Part shown: piece after piece, positions 19,557 through 28,911 of the stretch
Layout of the letters: every line of letters begins with the position of its first letter
How positions within the stretch are numbered: the stretch's first letter is position 1
NCBI GenBank assembly: GCA_905221605.1
Contig: CAJNDS010002379.1
Location: 224,001-288,000, forward strand
From: Symbiodinium natans
Taxonomy: Eukaryota; Sar; Dinophyceae; Suessiales; Symbiodiniaceae
Direction of reading: 5' to 3'
DNA length: 64,000 nucleotides
Made by a program: the position numbers and the translations under genes
Notes under the pieces: generated by a model
Database searches by the model: none
Told to the model about the DNA's origin: nothing
The model's input: only the letters and a program-made list of their open reading frames with translations

Positions 19557-21438
19557 GTCTCTGGGTGAAAGATCGGTGCTGGAAGAGGTGATTCCCGGCG
19601 CTGAAGAACATCTGGAAGAAGTCTTGGTTGCAGAAAGCCCCAATGTGGGTATGAGTCCCAATGTGGATATGGTTAGCAATGCTGAAGCTGAAGGACGCGC
19701 TGTCTCTGTATCGCCAAAGCCTGGTGAAAAAAGGAACTGGGATGCGACTGGTGGTATAGATCGTGAAATGGAGGTGACTGTTTTACGAGTGTTGCAAAAA
19801 CACGGGTATCAGCCGTCGACTTCGACTTCGGGTCGAATGGTAGACCAAGGGTCTCAGACCGATCTGATTGGAGAAGTGCCGCAAGCGACCAGGAGGCCTC
19901 TGAACAAGATCAAAAGGGGTCCATCTTCGAGTTCCCAAGGTGGTGGAAGCGGTCACGAACAGAAGGGTGCGGACAGCTTTGAAGCTGCACCTGCTGCTGA
20001 ATACGCCATGGGGGAGGAGGAGATCCTACAGATGGAGGCTGAACGGTTGCGACAGCTGTCAGAAGAAGAGGACGAGATGCGTCAGGTCCCGGAAAGGGAT
20101 GGTTTTCAGAAGGATGAGCATCTGATCAGAGCGTGTGATGGCACAATGTGGGAATGGCACCTCCATGAAGATGGGAGACAATATTACTACTGCCTGGATA
20201 CGCAGGAAAGCAAGTGGACATTGCCGGTTGTAGGTGAAAAGATGAAGAGTGACGAGGTGGTTGGGTCTCCTTCGGGCAATGAGCTGGAAATGGAGGCTGC
20301 GCTGGGTTCTTCATCCTCTACGCCGACGCCTGAGTCTACGAGGGCATTCCAGGGTAGTGTAAATAGTTTAGGTGAAAAAGATTTTTCCTCTACTATCAGG
20401 GATAGCGGTCCTAGGGCTGGTGGTGACGCCCCGACCTCGGGTTCTCCTGATGAGGAGGGGATTCCTGGAAACCGAGCCGACATCGCTGGAGCTCAACATC
20501 TGGATCGGGAAGGAATGGGAGCGCTTTCTGAGGGTGTGGCAGCGGTGGAATCGGTAGGTCCAGAAGAAAAAATTCCCAATGTGGAGATCGGAACTGTGTC
20601 GGCTGCAGAAGAGCAAGTGGTGGATGTGGTACCTGTCGTTCAGGAAGGTGGTCCTGGAGATTCGGAAGACGGAGGGGAAAAGTTGTGTGTTACGACTGAG
20701 GAGGTCTCTTCGTTTGGTGCCAAGATTCCTGCCATTCAAGGGGAAAAAGAAGCTTCTGGAATAGCTGGAGACACGGAAGATCTGAAAGATGAGGCCTGGA
20801 GCGCCAATGATGCGCGGGTCGATGCGCCAGATAGTACCTGGAGTGCGAAGGAGGCACGGGTTGAGGTGCATATGGTGTTACGTTCCACGGGCGACTGCAA
20901 CAATGAGGCAGCTGTGGTCAATGATGGTGGCAATTCTCCTTTGGAAACCATGGAACCAAAGGAGCCTGCGGTGGAAGAAAGTGTGCCTGCCGTGGATGAT
21001 CAACTCAATCGCCCTGCAGTGGAAGAAAATTTGCCTGCTGCAGAAGGTGTGACAAAGGACTCCAATGATGGGTCCACTCCCAGGAAGGGAGAAGTGTTGC
21101 CGTCTGGAAGTTCGCCGGAAGTCGACAGCGAGCGAACTGAAGCAGATGAGGCAAAGCCTTTGGCGGAGAAAAAGGGAGGTCCTGAAATCCAGGAGCACAA
21201 AAAAGATGAGCTTGTGGGACTCGTGGAGCAGGACGAGCAGTGTGACCCAAAGGTGAAGACAAAGGATGCGCCAGGAGCCGATGATACAGAGGTGGTTTCT
21301 GAAGAGCATGCAAAGAAAGTGCCCCGAGCGGGAGCCTTGGAATCACCTGGGACACATTGCTATCAAGAGGGAGATGAGATCATGGGTCTAGTGCGCTGCA
21401 TCAATGGGTATGGAGCCTTTTGGACCATGGTGATATGA
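19480..21438 (+). CDS. Retrotransposon ORF1: acidic protein with WW-like domain, start of S1 domain
   Basis: 652 residues, very acidic and Ser/Gly/Glu-rich, probably disordered. A WW-like domain lies at about residues 222-250 (MWEWHLHEDGRQYYYCLDTQ, then ESKWTLP), with both tryptophans, the aromatic triplet and the final proline in place. Long Glu/Val/Ala-rich low-complexity stretches follow. The last 20 residues (GDEIMGLVRCINGYGAF) are the first half of an S1-like RNA-binding fold that continues in the next ORF in the -1 frame. So this is probably the N-terminal part of a longer gag-like, RNA-binding protein. The ATG chosen is the first in this frame; the leader ORF upstream is an alternative start. 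Confidence 0.75.
   Translation: MPSPKRWLQPASDGGQNGGAGNGAAESLGERSVLEEVIPGAEEHLEEVLVAESPNVGMSPNVDMVSNAEAEGRAVSVSPKPGEKRNWDATGGIDREMEVTVLRVLQKHGYQPSTSTSGRMVDQGSQTDLIGEVPQATRRPLNKIKRGPSSSSQGGGSGHEQKGADSFEAAPAAEYAMGEEEILQMEAERLRQLSEEEDEMRQVPERDGFQKDEHLIRACDGTMWEWHLHEDGRQYYYCLDTQESKWTLPVVGEKMKSDEVVGSPSGNELEMEAALGSSSSTPTPESTRAFQGSVNSLGEKDFSSTIRDSGPRAGGDAPTSGSPDEEGIPGNRADIAGAQHLDREGMGALSEGVAAVESVGPEEKIPNVEIGTVSAAEEQVVDVVPVVQEGGPGDSEDGGEKLCVTTEEVSSFGAKIPAIQGEKEASGIAGDTEDLKDEAWSANDARVDAPDSTWSAKEARVEVHMVLRSTGDCNNEAAVVNDGGNSPLETMEPKEPAVEESVPAVDDQLNRPAVEENLPAAEGVTKDSNDGSTPRKGEVLPSGSSPEVDSERTEADEAKPLAEKKGGPEIQEHKKDELVGLVEQDEQCDPKVKTKDAPGADDTEVVSEEHAKKVPRAGALESPGTHCYQEGDEIMGLVRCINGYGAFWTMVI
20143..20229 (+). 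other. WW-like domain in ORF1
   Basis: About 29 residues with W at positions 3 and 25, an aromatic triplet in the middle and a final proline, matching the WW consensus. WW domains bind proline-rich peptides. The similarity is by eye. Confidence 0.65.
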
Positions 21439-23564
21439 ATGTATTGGTTCCTGCAGAAGGGAACAATGCATATCAGTTCAAATTTGGTGATACTGTCAAT
21501 GGAACAGTGAAACGAGTGGAAGATGATGGTACCATAATCTTGGACACCTTTCTGGTTTTGGAAGAGGACGTGGAGGACTCTTCTTCGACGCTGCGGAAAT
21601 GGAAACCCAGCGGCTGGAGTACGTGGTGGACGGATTCATGGTATGCTGGTCAATGGTACCAAGATTCCAACGGTCAATGGGACTGGAAACAGGAGGAAGA
21701 GCAATCCGATGAAGAGCTTGTGGTACAGGAGTTGTCCTCTGAAGAACGAGAAGAAAGGCAACTTTATGGAGAAAAGATCTACAAAGCTCTTCTGGAGAAT
21801 GGAAACGAAGATGAAGCCTATGTTGGCAAAATTACTGGGATGCTGTTGGGTCGCCCGACGGAAGATTTACAGGAGTGTGTTGCAGATCATGCATTCCTCA
21901 ATGCGGAAGCTCGGCGCGCGTATGGCATCTTGCAAAACGATGGTTGGAAGCCTGATGGTACAGAAACCACAGGCTTGGGAAAGTTAACCACTTTTTCCCG
22001 AAAACAGTACCACAACGCGCTTTTCGAACTGGCATGCCGAAAAAGGAGATTTACTCGACCAGTTGTGGGTGAAGCGGTGGCAACGGTGCTGAATCAAGGG
22101 GAAGATGAGTTTTGGAACGCGCTTTGGTTGGACACCAAGCTATTTTTGCAGGAGCTTGATGGTGCAGTGCAATCCATGAGCAAAAGGGAGAACAAGCCAA
22201 TGGAAGCCTACATGGACCCTGACCAGTACAAAAAGGCTCACATGACTCCACAGACTGTGTCACCTGGATACAGCAAACTGTGCAAGTTCTTCAATAAGGG
22301 AAGGTGTCGCAACGGTGATGGTTGTCCCTATGAGCATCGTCGTTATGGTGAAGGTTGGCCAGAAGGGGGGTCAACTGATCCAAAGAACAGCCAAGAAGCT
22401 GAAGATGAGGATGGGAACATCGGTGACCCTCCCACAGAGGAAGGTACAGTGGATGAGGCACAGCAGGAGCGGGAGGATTTAGCCTTCCGGGCCAAGTACA
22501 ATTTTGGCAAAGGTGCATCAAAGGGTGAACCTACATCGGGTGAGCCAAAAGGTCGTCTGTGTCTGTATTACAATCAAGGTGGTTGTAAATATGGGACTAC
22601 ATGCAGGTATCGTCACAACGATGACATAGCATTGGAAGGGACTTGGGAGCCCGGCAAATCTTGGGACAATGCTTCCAGGAAGGCACTAAGGGACGCAGGG
22701 TTCCACCATTGCTGTTTCGGTTATTACCTCAGAGGACGTTGCCGGAAAGGGTCAAATTTCTGCAAGTACTCCCACGACGAGATGTCAGATGAGCGGCTGA
22801 CGCTCCTGAAACACTTGGTACAGGTGGCCAATCAGGTCCGGTTTGAAAAAGAGAGAGGATGGGAAATTTCGGATAGAAGCACTTTTCAGCCACCTGCGAG
22901 TGGGGGAGCTGAATCTTCCTCATCCTCGGCACCAAAAGCGCTGCAAATGACCAATGTGTCACAAAAAGAAGGTGAAAAAGGTATTCTGGATGAAGAAGCT
23001 GATGAACAAGAGAATTCGGTGGCTGAATCCACTGGTATTCGGCTTCAGAATCCGGAGGAGCCAATTGAAAATTGGATGGCTCGCAACAAACACCTGTGGG
23101 TGTATACCCCTCATGTAAGTGAGGTGATGATTACCCTTGGTGTGACCAATGTGTCGGACTTGCAAGAGTTCATCTTTGTGGAAGATTTGGTTGACAAAGG
23201 GATCAACAAAGTGACCGCATGCAAAATTCTGCAATTGGTTGGTGGTGTCCGATATCGTCCGGGAGGACCGGAAAAAGCAGTTCCTTCCGATGCATCTGTA
23301 CGGGTACAACAATCTTCTGGGAGCAAAGGAACTGGAAGAGCGGCGGTGCGAACCCTCACTCAGGTGCGTGAAGCTGAAGACTCCGGTGCAAAAACCATGC
23401 CGAGAGGCTCCTATCGGGAGCTTTTTGATAAGGTCAGGTACCGTGATGCTTGGACGCTTGCGCAGAGGTCTCCGCTGTGCGTACAGAAGCTGCAGTTGGT
23501 GGGAGTTGGAATGCCGCCGGTGAATCCACCAACAAAAAGTATCGGTCAAGATCAAACCCTGTGA
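21420..23564 (+). CDS. Retrotransposon ORF2: S1 second half, three CCCH fingers, SAM-like segment
   Basis: Read from TTG at the frame-change point. Residues 1-45 complete the S1-like fold begun in ORF1. Residues about 60-95 are Trp-rich (STWWTDSWYAGQWYQDSNGQ). Three CCCH zinc fingers follow: about residues 287 and 379 with C-x7-C-x5-C-x3-H spacing and about 431 with C-x8-C-x6-C-x3-H. Residues about 540-610 resemble a SAM or helical-bundle domain (LGVTNVSDLQEFIFVEDLVD). CCCH fingers usually bind single-stranded RNA, so an RNA-packaging role is plausible for a gag-like protein. No polymerase motif. Continues into ORF3 in the -1 frame near an A5 run. Confidence 0.75.
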   Translation: MDHGDMNVLVPAEGNNAYQFKFGDTVNGTVKRVEDDGTIILDTFLVLEEDVEDSSSTLRKWKPSGWSTWWTDSWYAGQWYQDSNGQWDWKQEEEQSDEELVVQELSSEEREERQLYGEKIYKALLENGNEDEAYVGKITGMLLGRPTEDLQECVADHAFLNAEARRAYGILQNDGWKPDGTETTGLGKLTTFSRKQYHNALFELACRKRRFTRPVVGEAVATVLNQGEDEFWNALWLDTKLFLQELDGAVQSMSKRENKPMEAYMDPDQYKKAHMTPQTVSPGYSKLCKFFNKGRCRNGDGCPYEHRRYGEGWPEGGSTDPKNSQEAEDEDGNIGDPPTEEGTVDEAQQEREDLAFRAKYNFGKGASKGEPTSGEPKGRLCLYYNQGGCKYGTTCRYRHNDDIALEGTWEPGKSWDNASRKALRDAGFHHCCFGYYLRGRCRKGSNFCKYSHDEMSDERLTLLKHLVQVANQVRFEKERGWEISDRSTFQPPASGGAESSSSSAPKALQMTNVSQKEGEKGILDEEADEQENSVAESTGIRLQNPEEPIENWMARNKHLWVYTPHVSEVMITLGVTNVSDLQEFIFVEDLVDKGINKVTACKILQLVGGVRYRPGGPEKAVPSDASVRVQQSSGSKGTGRAAVRTLTQVREAEDSGAKTMPRGSYRELFDKVRYRDAWTLAQRSPLCVQKLQLVGVGMPPVNPPTKSIGQDQTL

Positions 23565-24883
23565 AAAGGGGAAGGCCCTTGCTGGACAAAAAACAGGTGC
23601 GACAAGTGCCACGCTCTCGGTCACAACGACGAGTGCAACCGGCAGAAGTGGTGGAAAAGCCGAAGCCACTGGAACTGAAGCCTCGTGGTGGGTTGTCGTA
23701 TCGGTTCAGCAGAGCGTGGGCAGATGTGGTGGACGATGATGAACAGGCGGAGGCCTTGGTCTCGTATGCCGCTTCCTCAAGCGATTCAAGCGAGGAGGAG
23801 ACCAATGCCGCGCAACGCCTGGAAATCTTTTTGAAAGAAAGGGATTCACAGAGAACTGCGATTCGTGGCAATGTTCCGCAGAGTGGTTCTTCAGGCTCCA
23901 ATGACGGGCCGAACAAATCGGTTCACCTTGGCGAAGGGCGCGACAAAGCGTCGCGGGGGGAGACCCGCCAAGAAGTGACTTCACAAGTTTTTTCGCTACC
24001 ACAACCTTCTCGTCGAACTGAACAGTCTCAAAAAAGAGCAAGGGATGGTTCAGTTATGGTTGGTTCGCTGGCGGTGGGCTCCACGGATGAGGTTTTACCT
24101 GGGCAAGGTGTTGCTGGACAGGTGAATGTATCTGAAAGCGCTCAAGTTCTTCCTGGGCAAGAAGTGGCTGGACAGGAGACGGCGCTGGAAGGAGCAGTAC
24201 AAATTTCTGGCGAGGAGACTGACCAAAAAGAAGGAGAAGGTAGGAGCAATGAACTCCGTGGTGATGGGGCGAAGATATTGGATGTTTGTCCGGTGAAGAT
24301 GGACCCTCAGCAATTGCTGGTTAAAGGTCTTCTGACTCGGATTTATTGGAAGGTTGCAGTTGGCAAGTTGCCGGTGGGGCAAAGAGACTGCCAAAAAGGG
24401 TCCAATAAGATGGATCGAAATTTGGTTATTAGCCTGTCATCCGAGGGTGCAAGCGAACAGGATGAGAACCTGGCACTGGAGGACGATGCTGATCAGTCAA
24501 TGGGTGACGGTGCGATGGTAGTTCTGGTGTATGATCCAAGGACGCTGATTCAGTCGCCAACAACTGATTGGGTTATGCGTCGTGGTCTGACCGATCGTTC
24601 CGTCTGGCCAGCAATGGCGTACATGGCACAGAGGATATGTGCTGAAATGGTTCAAGTGGATGAAATGAATGCCCAGCTAGGGACTGGAGCACTCCTTTTT
24701 CAAAGGAGAGATCAAGGATATTATTGTGACCTGCATCATTCGTTCCATGACAATCCGTGCTTGCCGGCGGTGGGAAATTACCCTCTTTCGGTGATGGGTG
24801 CCTTGTTGTCTCCTGGTCTGGAAGGGGAATTCAAAAATACTGACAAGTTTGGAACTGCTATGGAGGCAATTAATTGCCTATGA
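23450..24883 (+). CDS. Retrotransposon ORF3: linker region, no known domain
   Basis: Overlaps ORF2 by 115 nt. From the A5 run at 23534 it reads KYRSRSNPVKRGRPLLDKKQ, basic and nuclear-signal-like. Then a Ser/Glu-rich segment with an imperfect internal repeat (VLPGQGVAGQVNVSESAQ and VLPGQEVAGQETALEGAV). The last third (SPTTDWVMRRGLTDRSVWPA onward) looks folded, with Trp, His and Cys residues, but I recognise no family. It stops at 24883, about 50 nt after the frame-change point. Confidence 0.65.
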   Translation: MDACAEVSAVRTEAAVGGSWNAAGESTNKKYRSRSNPVKRGRPLLDKKQVRQVPRSRSQRRVQPAEVVEKPKPLELKPRGGLSYRFSRAWADVVDDDEQAEALVSYAASSSDSSEEETNAAQRLEIFLKERDSQRTAIRGNVPQSGSSGSNDGPNKSVHLGEGRDKASRGETRQEVTSQVFSLPQPSRRTEQSQKRARDGSVMVGSLAVGSTDEVLPGQGVAGQVNVSESAQVLPGQEVAGQETALEGAVQISGEETDQKEGEGRSNELRGDGAKILDVCPVKMDPQQLLVKGLLTRIYWKVAVGKLPVGQRDCQKGSNKMDRNLVISLSSEGASEQDENLALEDDADQSMGDGAMVVLVYDPRTLIQSPTTDWVMRRGLTDRSVWPAMAYMAQRICAEMVQVDEMNAQLGTGALLFQRRDQGYYCDLHHSFHDNPCLPAVGNYPLSVMGALLSPGLEGEFKNTDKFGTAMEAINCL

Positions 24884-27197
24884 TTGGAGTCGCAGTCCAG
24901 GCATGGAAGTTCACATTGAACTTATGGCGAGGGTAGCCAAAATGGTTCACCCGTTCCTGAATCTTGGAGCCCAGGGGTCGGTGATGGTTTCGGAATTTCT
25001 CTGGCAGCGCGGGAGGGCCCGGTTGATGGAGTTCCTTCAAGCGGCGACTTGTGCAGACCAATTGGAGGCTCTCTGGAGAAGGATGGACGACGATGCTGAT
25101 GAAGAGGTGGATCCTTCGACAGCGGTGCTGGAAGTTCTTGGACCAGAGGATGCGGTACTTGATCAAGGGAACAATGAATCCCTTATTCCCATTGAAGATG
25201 CTGGAGGTGAGACAAGTGGTGACACTGGAGGGGATGGCAAAGCGCCAGAAGTCTCTCCGGAAGAGGAGACATCCAGTGGGTCATCAAGACTGGCGGACAC
25301 AAGGATTTTCCTGTGGTCAGTGTACTCCCGCGTGGCTTCCAATTTCTCTATGCAGGACCGCACTACTGGTAAGATCTTTGACAGCACAAAAGGGTATCCT
25401 GGTGAAGGACCAAGCAATGATGACAATCCTTCCTCTAAGCGGAACTTACCCTGGATCTCGGAAGACTACCTCGACGAAGTGGTGTCAAAAAAGATGGAAA
25501 GGTCTTCAGATATGGATGGGTTTGTTCCGGAAAGTGAGGGACCATTGGAAAAGGTAGAGGCGGAGAATGTTACTGCCTCTAAAATTCTTATGGCTCTTTG
25601 GAAGAAGGGACATAGAGTTGGTTATAGGAGGTTGTGTCGTTTGAACGCATCTGGATGCAAGGTTGGAGCAATGAAACGTCCAATCAAAAGGGTGCAGAAG
25701 ATTGGCACTAGAAAGGCCTTCAAGAAGATGTTCAATGTTTTTGGATCGTCTCAGCATGGCTCAGGAGTTGGCGGAAAACCAATCATGAAGGTGGTAGGAC
25801 CAAGGCCAGGTTTTCCAGCTGTACTCCAAGCACCAAATACTGATAGCACGTCGGGTGAAGGGAGCAGTCCCCAGGTACATGGCAATGTTCATGTAGAGCA
25901 CAATCGCCCTATGGACCGGTATGAGGCAGAGCGCTTGGAGAAGAGGAAGAAGGGCTTCTGCTATTGGTTCGGCAAGGGGAAAGATCGCTGCAAATTTGGT
26001 GACGACTGCAAATTCATCCATTCCGAAGATGATGTGGTGCTACATTCGTATTGGTGCAAATACTATGTGGCAGGGAGAGAATGTTTCGCTGGAAAGGATT
26101 GTGAGTTCTCGCATGATGCAACTGGTGTGAGGTGCATCCAGTTTGCTCGGTCTGGGAAGTGTCGGTTTGATGACAGGTGTGTCTTCGGGCATGATGTTCC
26201 GCTGGAAGAACAGAGGCCAAGGTCTCCAAGGACGCCCCCAAGGGATGGTCCAAGGAGAAGTTCTGGTGCAAATGGTGGTGAAAAGGAGATCTCTCCTGAA
26301 CAGTTCGATGATGGTGAGGAGGATTTTATGGTTTATGACGAAGAGACCAAGATGACGGAACTGTTGATGGAGGCGATTTCATTTCTGTCCAATGGCAAGC
26401 CAGATTTGGCTCGAGCAGAGGCGGACCCATTGTTCAAACTCCTGAAGTTCGCTGGAGATACTGACCAAATGGATCAAGTATGGGTTTCGTGGACCACTGG
26501 TATGTTGACCGTGCTGGAACTTCTCGAAGTTGTGAAGTTTTATGAGGTTTCGCTCACGGAGGTGGAAGAATGGGTCAATGACCTGAGGATATGGTACGAG
26601 CGAGCCAATTTGGGAGAAGAAAAGGATTCCAAAAGAGGCAAAAAGAGGTCCCTAGAAAGGGAGTCCAGCAAGGATATTCCTGCCGAAAAAGAAGTGGTTG
26701 AGACTTCGGAGACGGAGGTTGCCGTTGAGGAGGAGAAGAAAAAGGTAAAAAAGAAGAGGAAAGCTGCAGCTATCGAAGATTCTTACACTCTCATGGTTCC
26801 AAAGCCGAAGAAGATGCCGGCGATCATTGAGAAGGGTGGATCATCATCCAATGTGGTGGTTTCTGCAGTGGAAAAAGCCTCGAAAGTGCGCACAAAGTCA
26901 AATGTCGGTGGAAAGACAAAGAAGAAGGAGAAAAGTCAGAGTCCCAAAAAAGAAGAGGTGGTAATGGTGCAAGATCCTGAGGAAAAGGATCGTCCATCTG
27001 ACGCGGATGCACCAGGGTCTGCCACTGCGAATGCAGAGCTGGGTCAATCTTGCCAGGCGATTGAGGACGCAAAGAGAGAAGGATTGGTATCCTCAATTCA
27101 AAGGGGCGTACAGGATCCTGTTCTTACAGTTTCGGACCTGGAGTATATTCTGCTGCAACTTCACCTCAAGATTGCCAACAATCGGAAAAAGAAGTGA
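24798..27197 (+). CDS. Retrotransposon ORF4: three CCCH fingers and basic tail
   Basis: About 799 residues in the frame +1 to ORF3; the switch is probably at G4 (24824) or A5 (24833). The central part has three CCCH fingers in a row at about residues 387, 419 and 445 with C-x9-C-x5-C-x3-H, C-x8-C-x5-C-x3-H and C-x8-C-x5-C-x3-H spacing (for example WCKYYVAGRECFAGKDCEFS). A helical segment follows (TELLMEAISFLSNGKPDLAR), then a long Lys/Glu-rich tail with nuclear-signal-like clusters. No catalytic motif of a retroelement. The tandem fingers suggest an RNA-binding capsid or packaging protein. Confidence 0.75.
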   Translation: MPCCLLVWKGNSKILTSLELLWRQLIAYDWSRSPGMEVHIELMARVAKMVHPFLNLGAQGSVMVSEFLWQRGRARLMEFLQAATCADQLEALWRRMDDDADEEVDPSTAVLEVLGPEDAVLDQGNNESLIPIEDAGGETSGDTGGDGKAPEVSPEEETSSGSSRLADTRIFLWSVYSRVASNFSMQDRTTGKIFDSTKGYPGEGPSNDDNPSSKRNLPWISEDYLDEVVSKKMERSSDMDGFVPESEGPLEKVEAENVTASKILMALWKKGHRVGYRRLCRLNASGCKVGAMKRPIKRVQKIGTRKAFKKMFNVFGSSQHGSGVGGKPIMKVVGPRPGFPAVLQAPNTDSTSGEGSSPQVHGNVHVEHNRPMDRYEAERLEKRKKGFCYWFGKGKDRCKFGDDCKFIHSEDDVVLHSYWCKYYVAGRECFAGKDCEFSHDATGVRCIQFARSGKCRFDDRCVFGHDVPLEEQRPRSPRTPPRDGPRRSSGANGGEKEISPEQFDDGEEDFMVYDEETKMTELLMEAISFLSNGKPDLARAEADPLFKLLKFAGDTDQMDQVWVSWTTGMLTVLELLEVVKFYEVSLTEVEEWVNDLRIWYERANLGEEKDSKRGKKRSLERESSKDIPAEKEVVETSETEVAVEEEKKKVKKKRKAAAIEDSYTLMVPKPKKMPAIIEKGGSSSNVVVSAVEKASKVRTKSNVGGKTKKKEKSQSPKKEEVVMVQDPEEKDRPSDADAPGSATANAELGQSCQAIEDAKREGLVSSIQRGVQDPVLTVSDLEYILLQLHLKIANNRKKK
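25950..26200 (+). other. Three tandem CCCH zinc fingers in ORF4
   Basis: Three Cys-Cys-Cys-His sets with canonical spacing in about 80 residues, preceded by a basic helix rich in Glu, Arg and Lys. Such clusters bind AU-rich or other single-stranded RNA in known families. Confidence 0.85.
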
Positions 27198-27560
27198 TTG
27201 GATGGTATGGATGAAGGGATGGTCTTTCTCTTTCTGGAGACAGGTGCGCTGGAACAGCCAATGTGCTGACAAATGTGGTGGTTACTATTAAGGGTATGGA
27301 AATCCCTGATAGTAGAAGTCAGTAGCTTTTCGCGTAGCGAAGACCACGGTTTGTGGTGAAGAAGGCCAAGGAGTCTTCAGTGATGAGAGGATCATGGTGA
27401 AAAGAGATTCTCTGTGGGTAGTAGGTTAGCCAATGTGCTATAATTCCGTCCTGGAAGACGTTAAACCATAACATGCATTTCAAGCAGCTGGCTGCTGCCT
27501 TAATGGCAGTTTTTGGCCAAAATATCTGCACCTCCAAGGTGTCCTAGGAAATCCTAGGAC

Positions 27561-27568
27561 AGGGGGAG
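27561..27568 (+). promoter_or_regulatory. Polypurine tract
   Basis: AGGGGGAG immediately before the right LTR, the position where plus-strand priming occurs in LTR retroelements. Preceded by the short palindrome-like repeat TCCTAGGAAATCCTAGGA. Confidence 0.8.
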
Positions 27569-27860
27569 TGCGGAGCTGCAATTGGTATTGTAGAAAGGAG
27601 TTCGTGTTGGGGTTGGATGGGTCAATGAACCCGGAAATCATATTTGGCTCAAGATGGCCCAGAGCCGTCCGCTTTTCGTTGAGAAGGTTGTGTCCGTGTG
27701 TTGGGTGTTGGGTCTTGTGGGAGGTAGTAGTCCCGACCCTTCTCCCTTAGCCTTTCCCTCTAGGGTGGGGTTCTTCTCTTACTGGTTCGATCTGGGAAAT
27801 CCATATAGGCAACTGTTAAGGGTTGATTTCTTTCCCTTTTCCCCTTCGGTTGCCCCCGTA
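27569..27860 (+). repeat. 3' LTR
   Basis: Same length and ends as the left LTR, followed directly by TAGGG. Confidence 0.95.
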
Positions 27861-27910
27861 TAGGGTTTAGGGTTTTGCAGGGAGCCTGTAAGCCTGGGGC
27901 GACCAATCTA

Positions 27911-27996
27911 AGAAGATCTGCTTTGCACACAAGCACGATAAAACACGTTACTTGTTTCGTTGCAGCTTGTTGATTTGTGGAGATTACGGTTCAACC
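27911..27996 (-). CDS. Possible terminal exon
   Basis: Minus strand reads NLHKSTSCNETSNVFYRACV, then a stop. Lies just downstream of the LTR element. Confidence 0.3.
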
Positions 27997-28109
27997 CTAG
28001 ACCCTGCACCCTAAACCCTACAACCTAAACCCTAAACCCTAAACCCTAAACCCGAAACCCTAAACCCTAAACCCTCAACCCTACACCCTAACAGCAACCC
28101 AGAAACGGG

Positions 28110-28193
28110 TCCACGATCCCCATGACACTACGGCGCCATCAGCTCGGATCGCAGTGAAGGCCGATGAGGAAGATACCTTCGGGGGCACATGAG
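28110..28193 (-). CDS. RCC1-like exon (second cluster)
   Basis: Encodes SSSSAFTAIRADGAVVSWGS, the same repeat type as the gene at 31.2 kb. The acceptor TGTCGAG brings two bases, which fits the phase of the exon at 28463. Confidence 0.65.
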
Positions 28194-28462
28194 CTCGACA
28201 AAGTGGTTTAGGGTTTAGGGTTTAGGGTTTAGGGTTTGGGGTTTAGGGTTTGGGGTTTAGGGTTTAGGGTTTCGGGTTTAGGGTTTAACTAGAGTTTAGG
28301 GTTGAGGGCTTAGGGGGATCATGTATCCCATACCTGCGACCCTAAACCCCCCTTAGACTCGACCTAACAGGGACCACATGAACCCACACAATTTGGATCA
28401 TGTGCTTCTTCTACCTAAACCCTAAACCCTAAACCCTAACCCCTAAACCCTAAACCCTAAAC

Positions 28463-28553
28463 CTCTAAGAGGCACGATGTGCGTGACGCCTTTGAGGTGC
28501 TCCTTCACTGCCGAGGAGTCGCCGCCGAAACCAGCATTCCCCCATGCAACAAC
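28463..28553 (-). CDS. RCC1-like exon (second cluster)
   Basis: Encodes VVAWGNAGFGGDSSAVKEHL and ends HIVPLRG. Acceptor AACCCAG; the donor GTTTAG is heptamer-derived. It joins in frame with the exon at 28839, rebuilding the repeat across the intron. Confidence 0.75.
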
Positions 28554-28838
28554 CTGGGTTTAGGGTTTAGGGTTTAGGGTGTAGGGTATAGGGTATAGGG
28601 TTTAGGGTTTAGGGTCCTCAACCCTATACGCATTTTCCTAAGTATTCTACAGGGGACGCAAAAAGGGAACCACGCAAATGGAGAGAACTACCCAAGGAAG
28701 CACTACCCAATTAAGATACTGTGAATGCCACTAAGGACAATCGAAAAATATCCCTAAACCCTATACCCTAAACCCTAAACCCTAACCCCTAAACCCTAAA
28801 CCCCAACTAACCCTAATCCCAAGGTGCTGCCTGGCAAC

Positions 28839-28911
28839 AGACCCATCACCCCGCAGTGCTGCAAATGCGGAGATTGTGGAGTGGATGCACCTTTTGGCGA
28901 TCCAATGAACT
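28839..28911 (-). CDS. RCC1-like exon (second cluster)
   Basis: Encodes HSTISAFAALRGDGS. The donor GTTGCC and the next acceptor place ...RGDGS directly before VVAWG. Acceptor CCTTTTAG. Confidence 0.75.

Larger units (their letters stand above)
19121..27860 (+). mobile_element. LTR retrotransposon without recognisable pol
   Basis: Complete 8,740-bp element: two 292-bp LTRs (TG...TA) differing at two positions, a 5-bp target duplication TAGGG, a primer-binding site right after the left LTR and a purine tract right before the right LTR. The target is a TTTAGGG tract. The internal 8.2 kb has one long coding series with WW-like, S1-like, CCCH and SAM-like segments. I find no reverse transcriptase, RNase H, integrase or aspartic protease motif, so mobilisation in trans is likely. 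The 5-bp duplication and half-tRNA-type primer site fit Ty1/copia machinery. Low LTR divergence means recent insertion. Confidence 0.93.

Noticed and set aside
20126-26271. Minus-strand ORFs of 60-236 codons in the retrotransposon
   Set aside because: They oppose the long plus-strand series that contains recognisable domains. No motif or repeat in the antisense frames.
19480-27197. Hidden reverse transcriptase, integrase or protease
   Set aside because: I looked for YxDD, DDE spacing, HHCC and D(T/S)G in the four frames and found no convincing set. A profile search could still overturn this.
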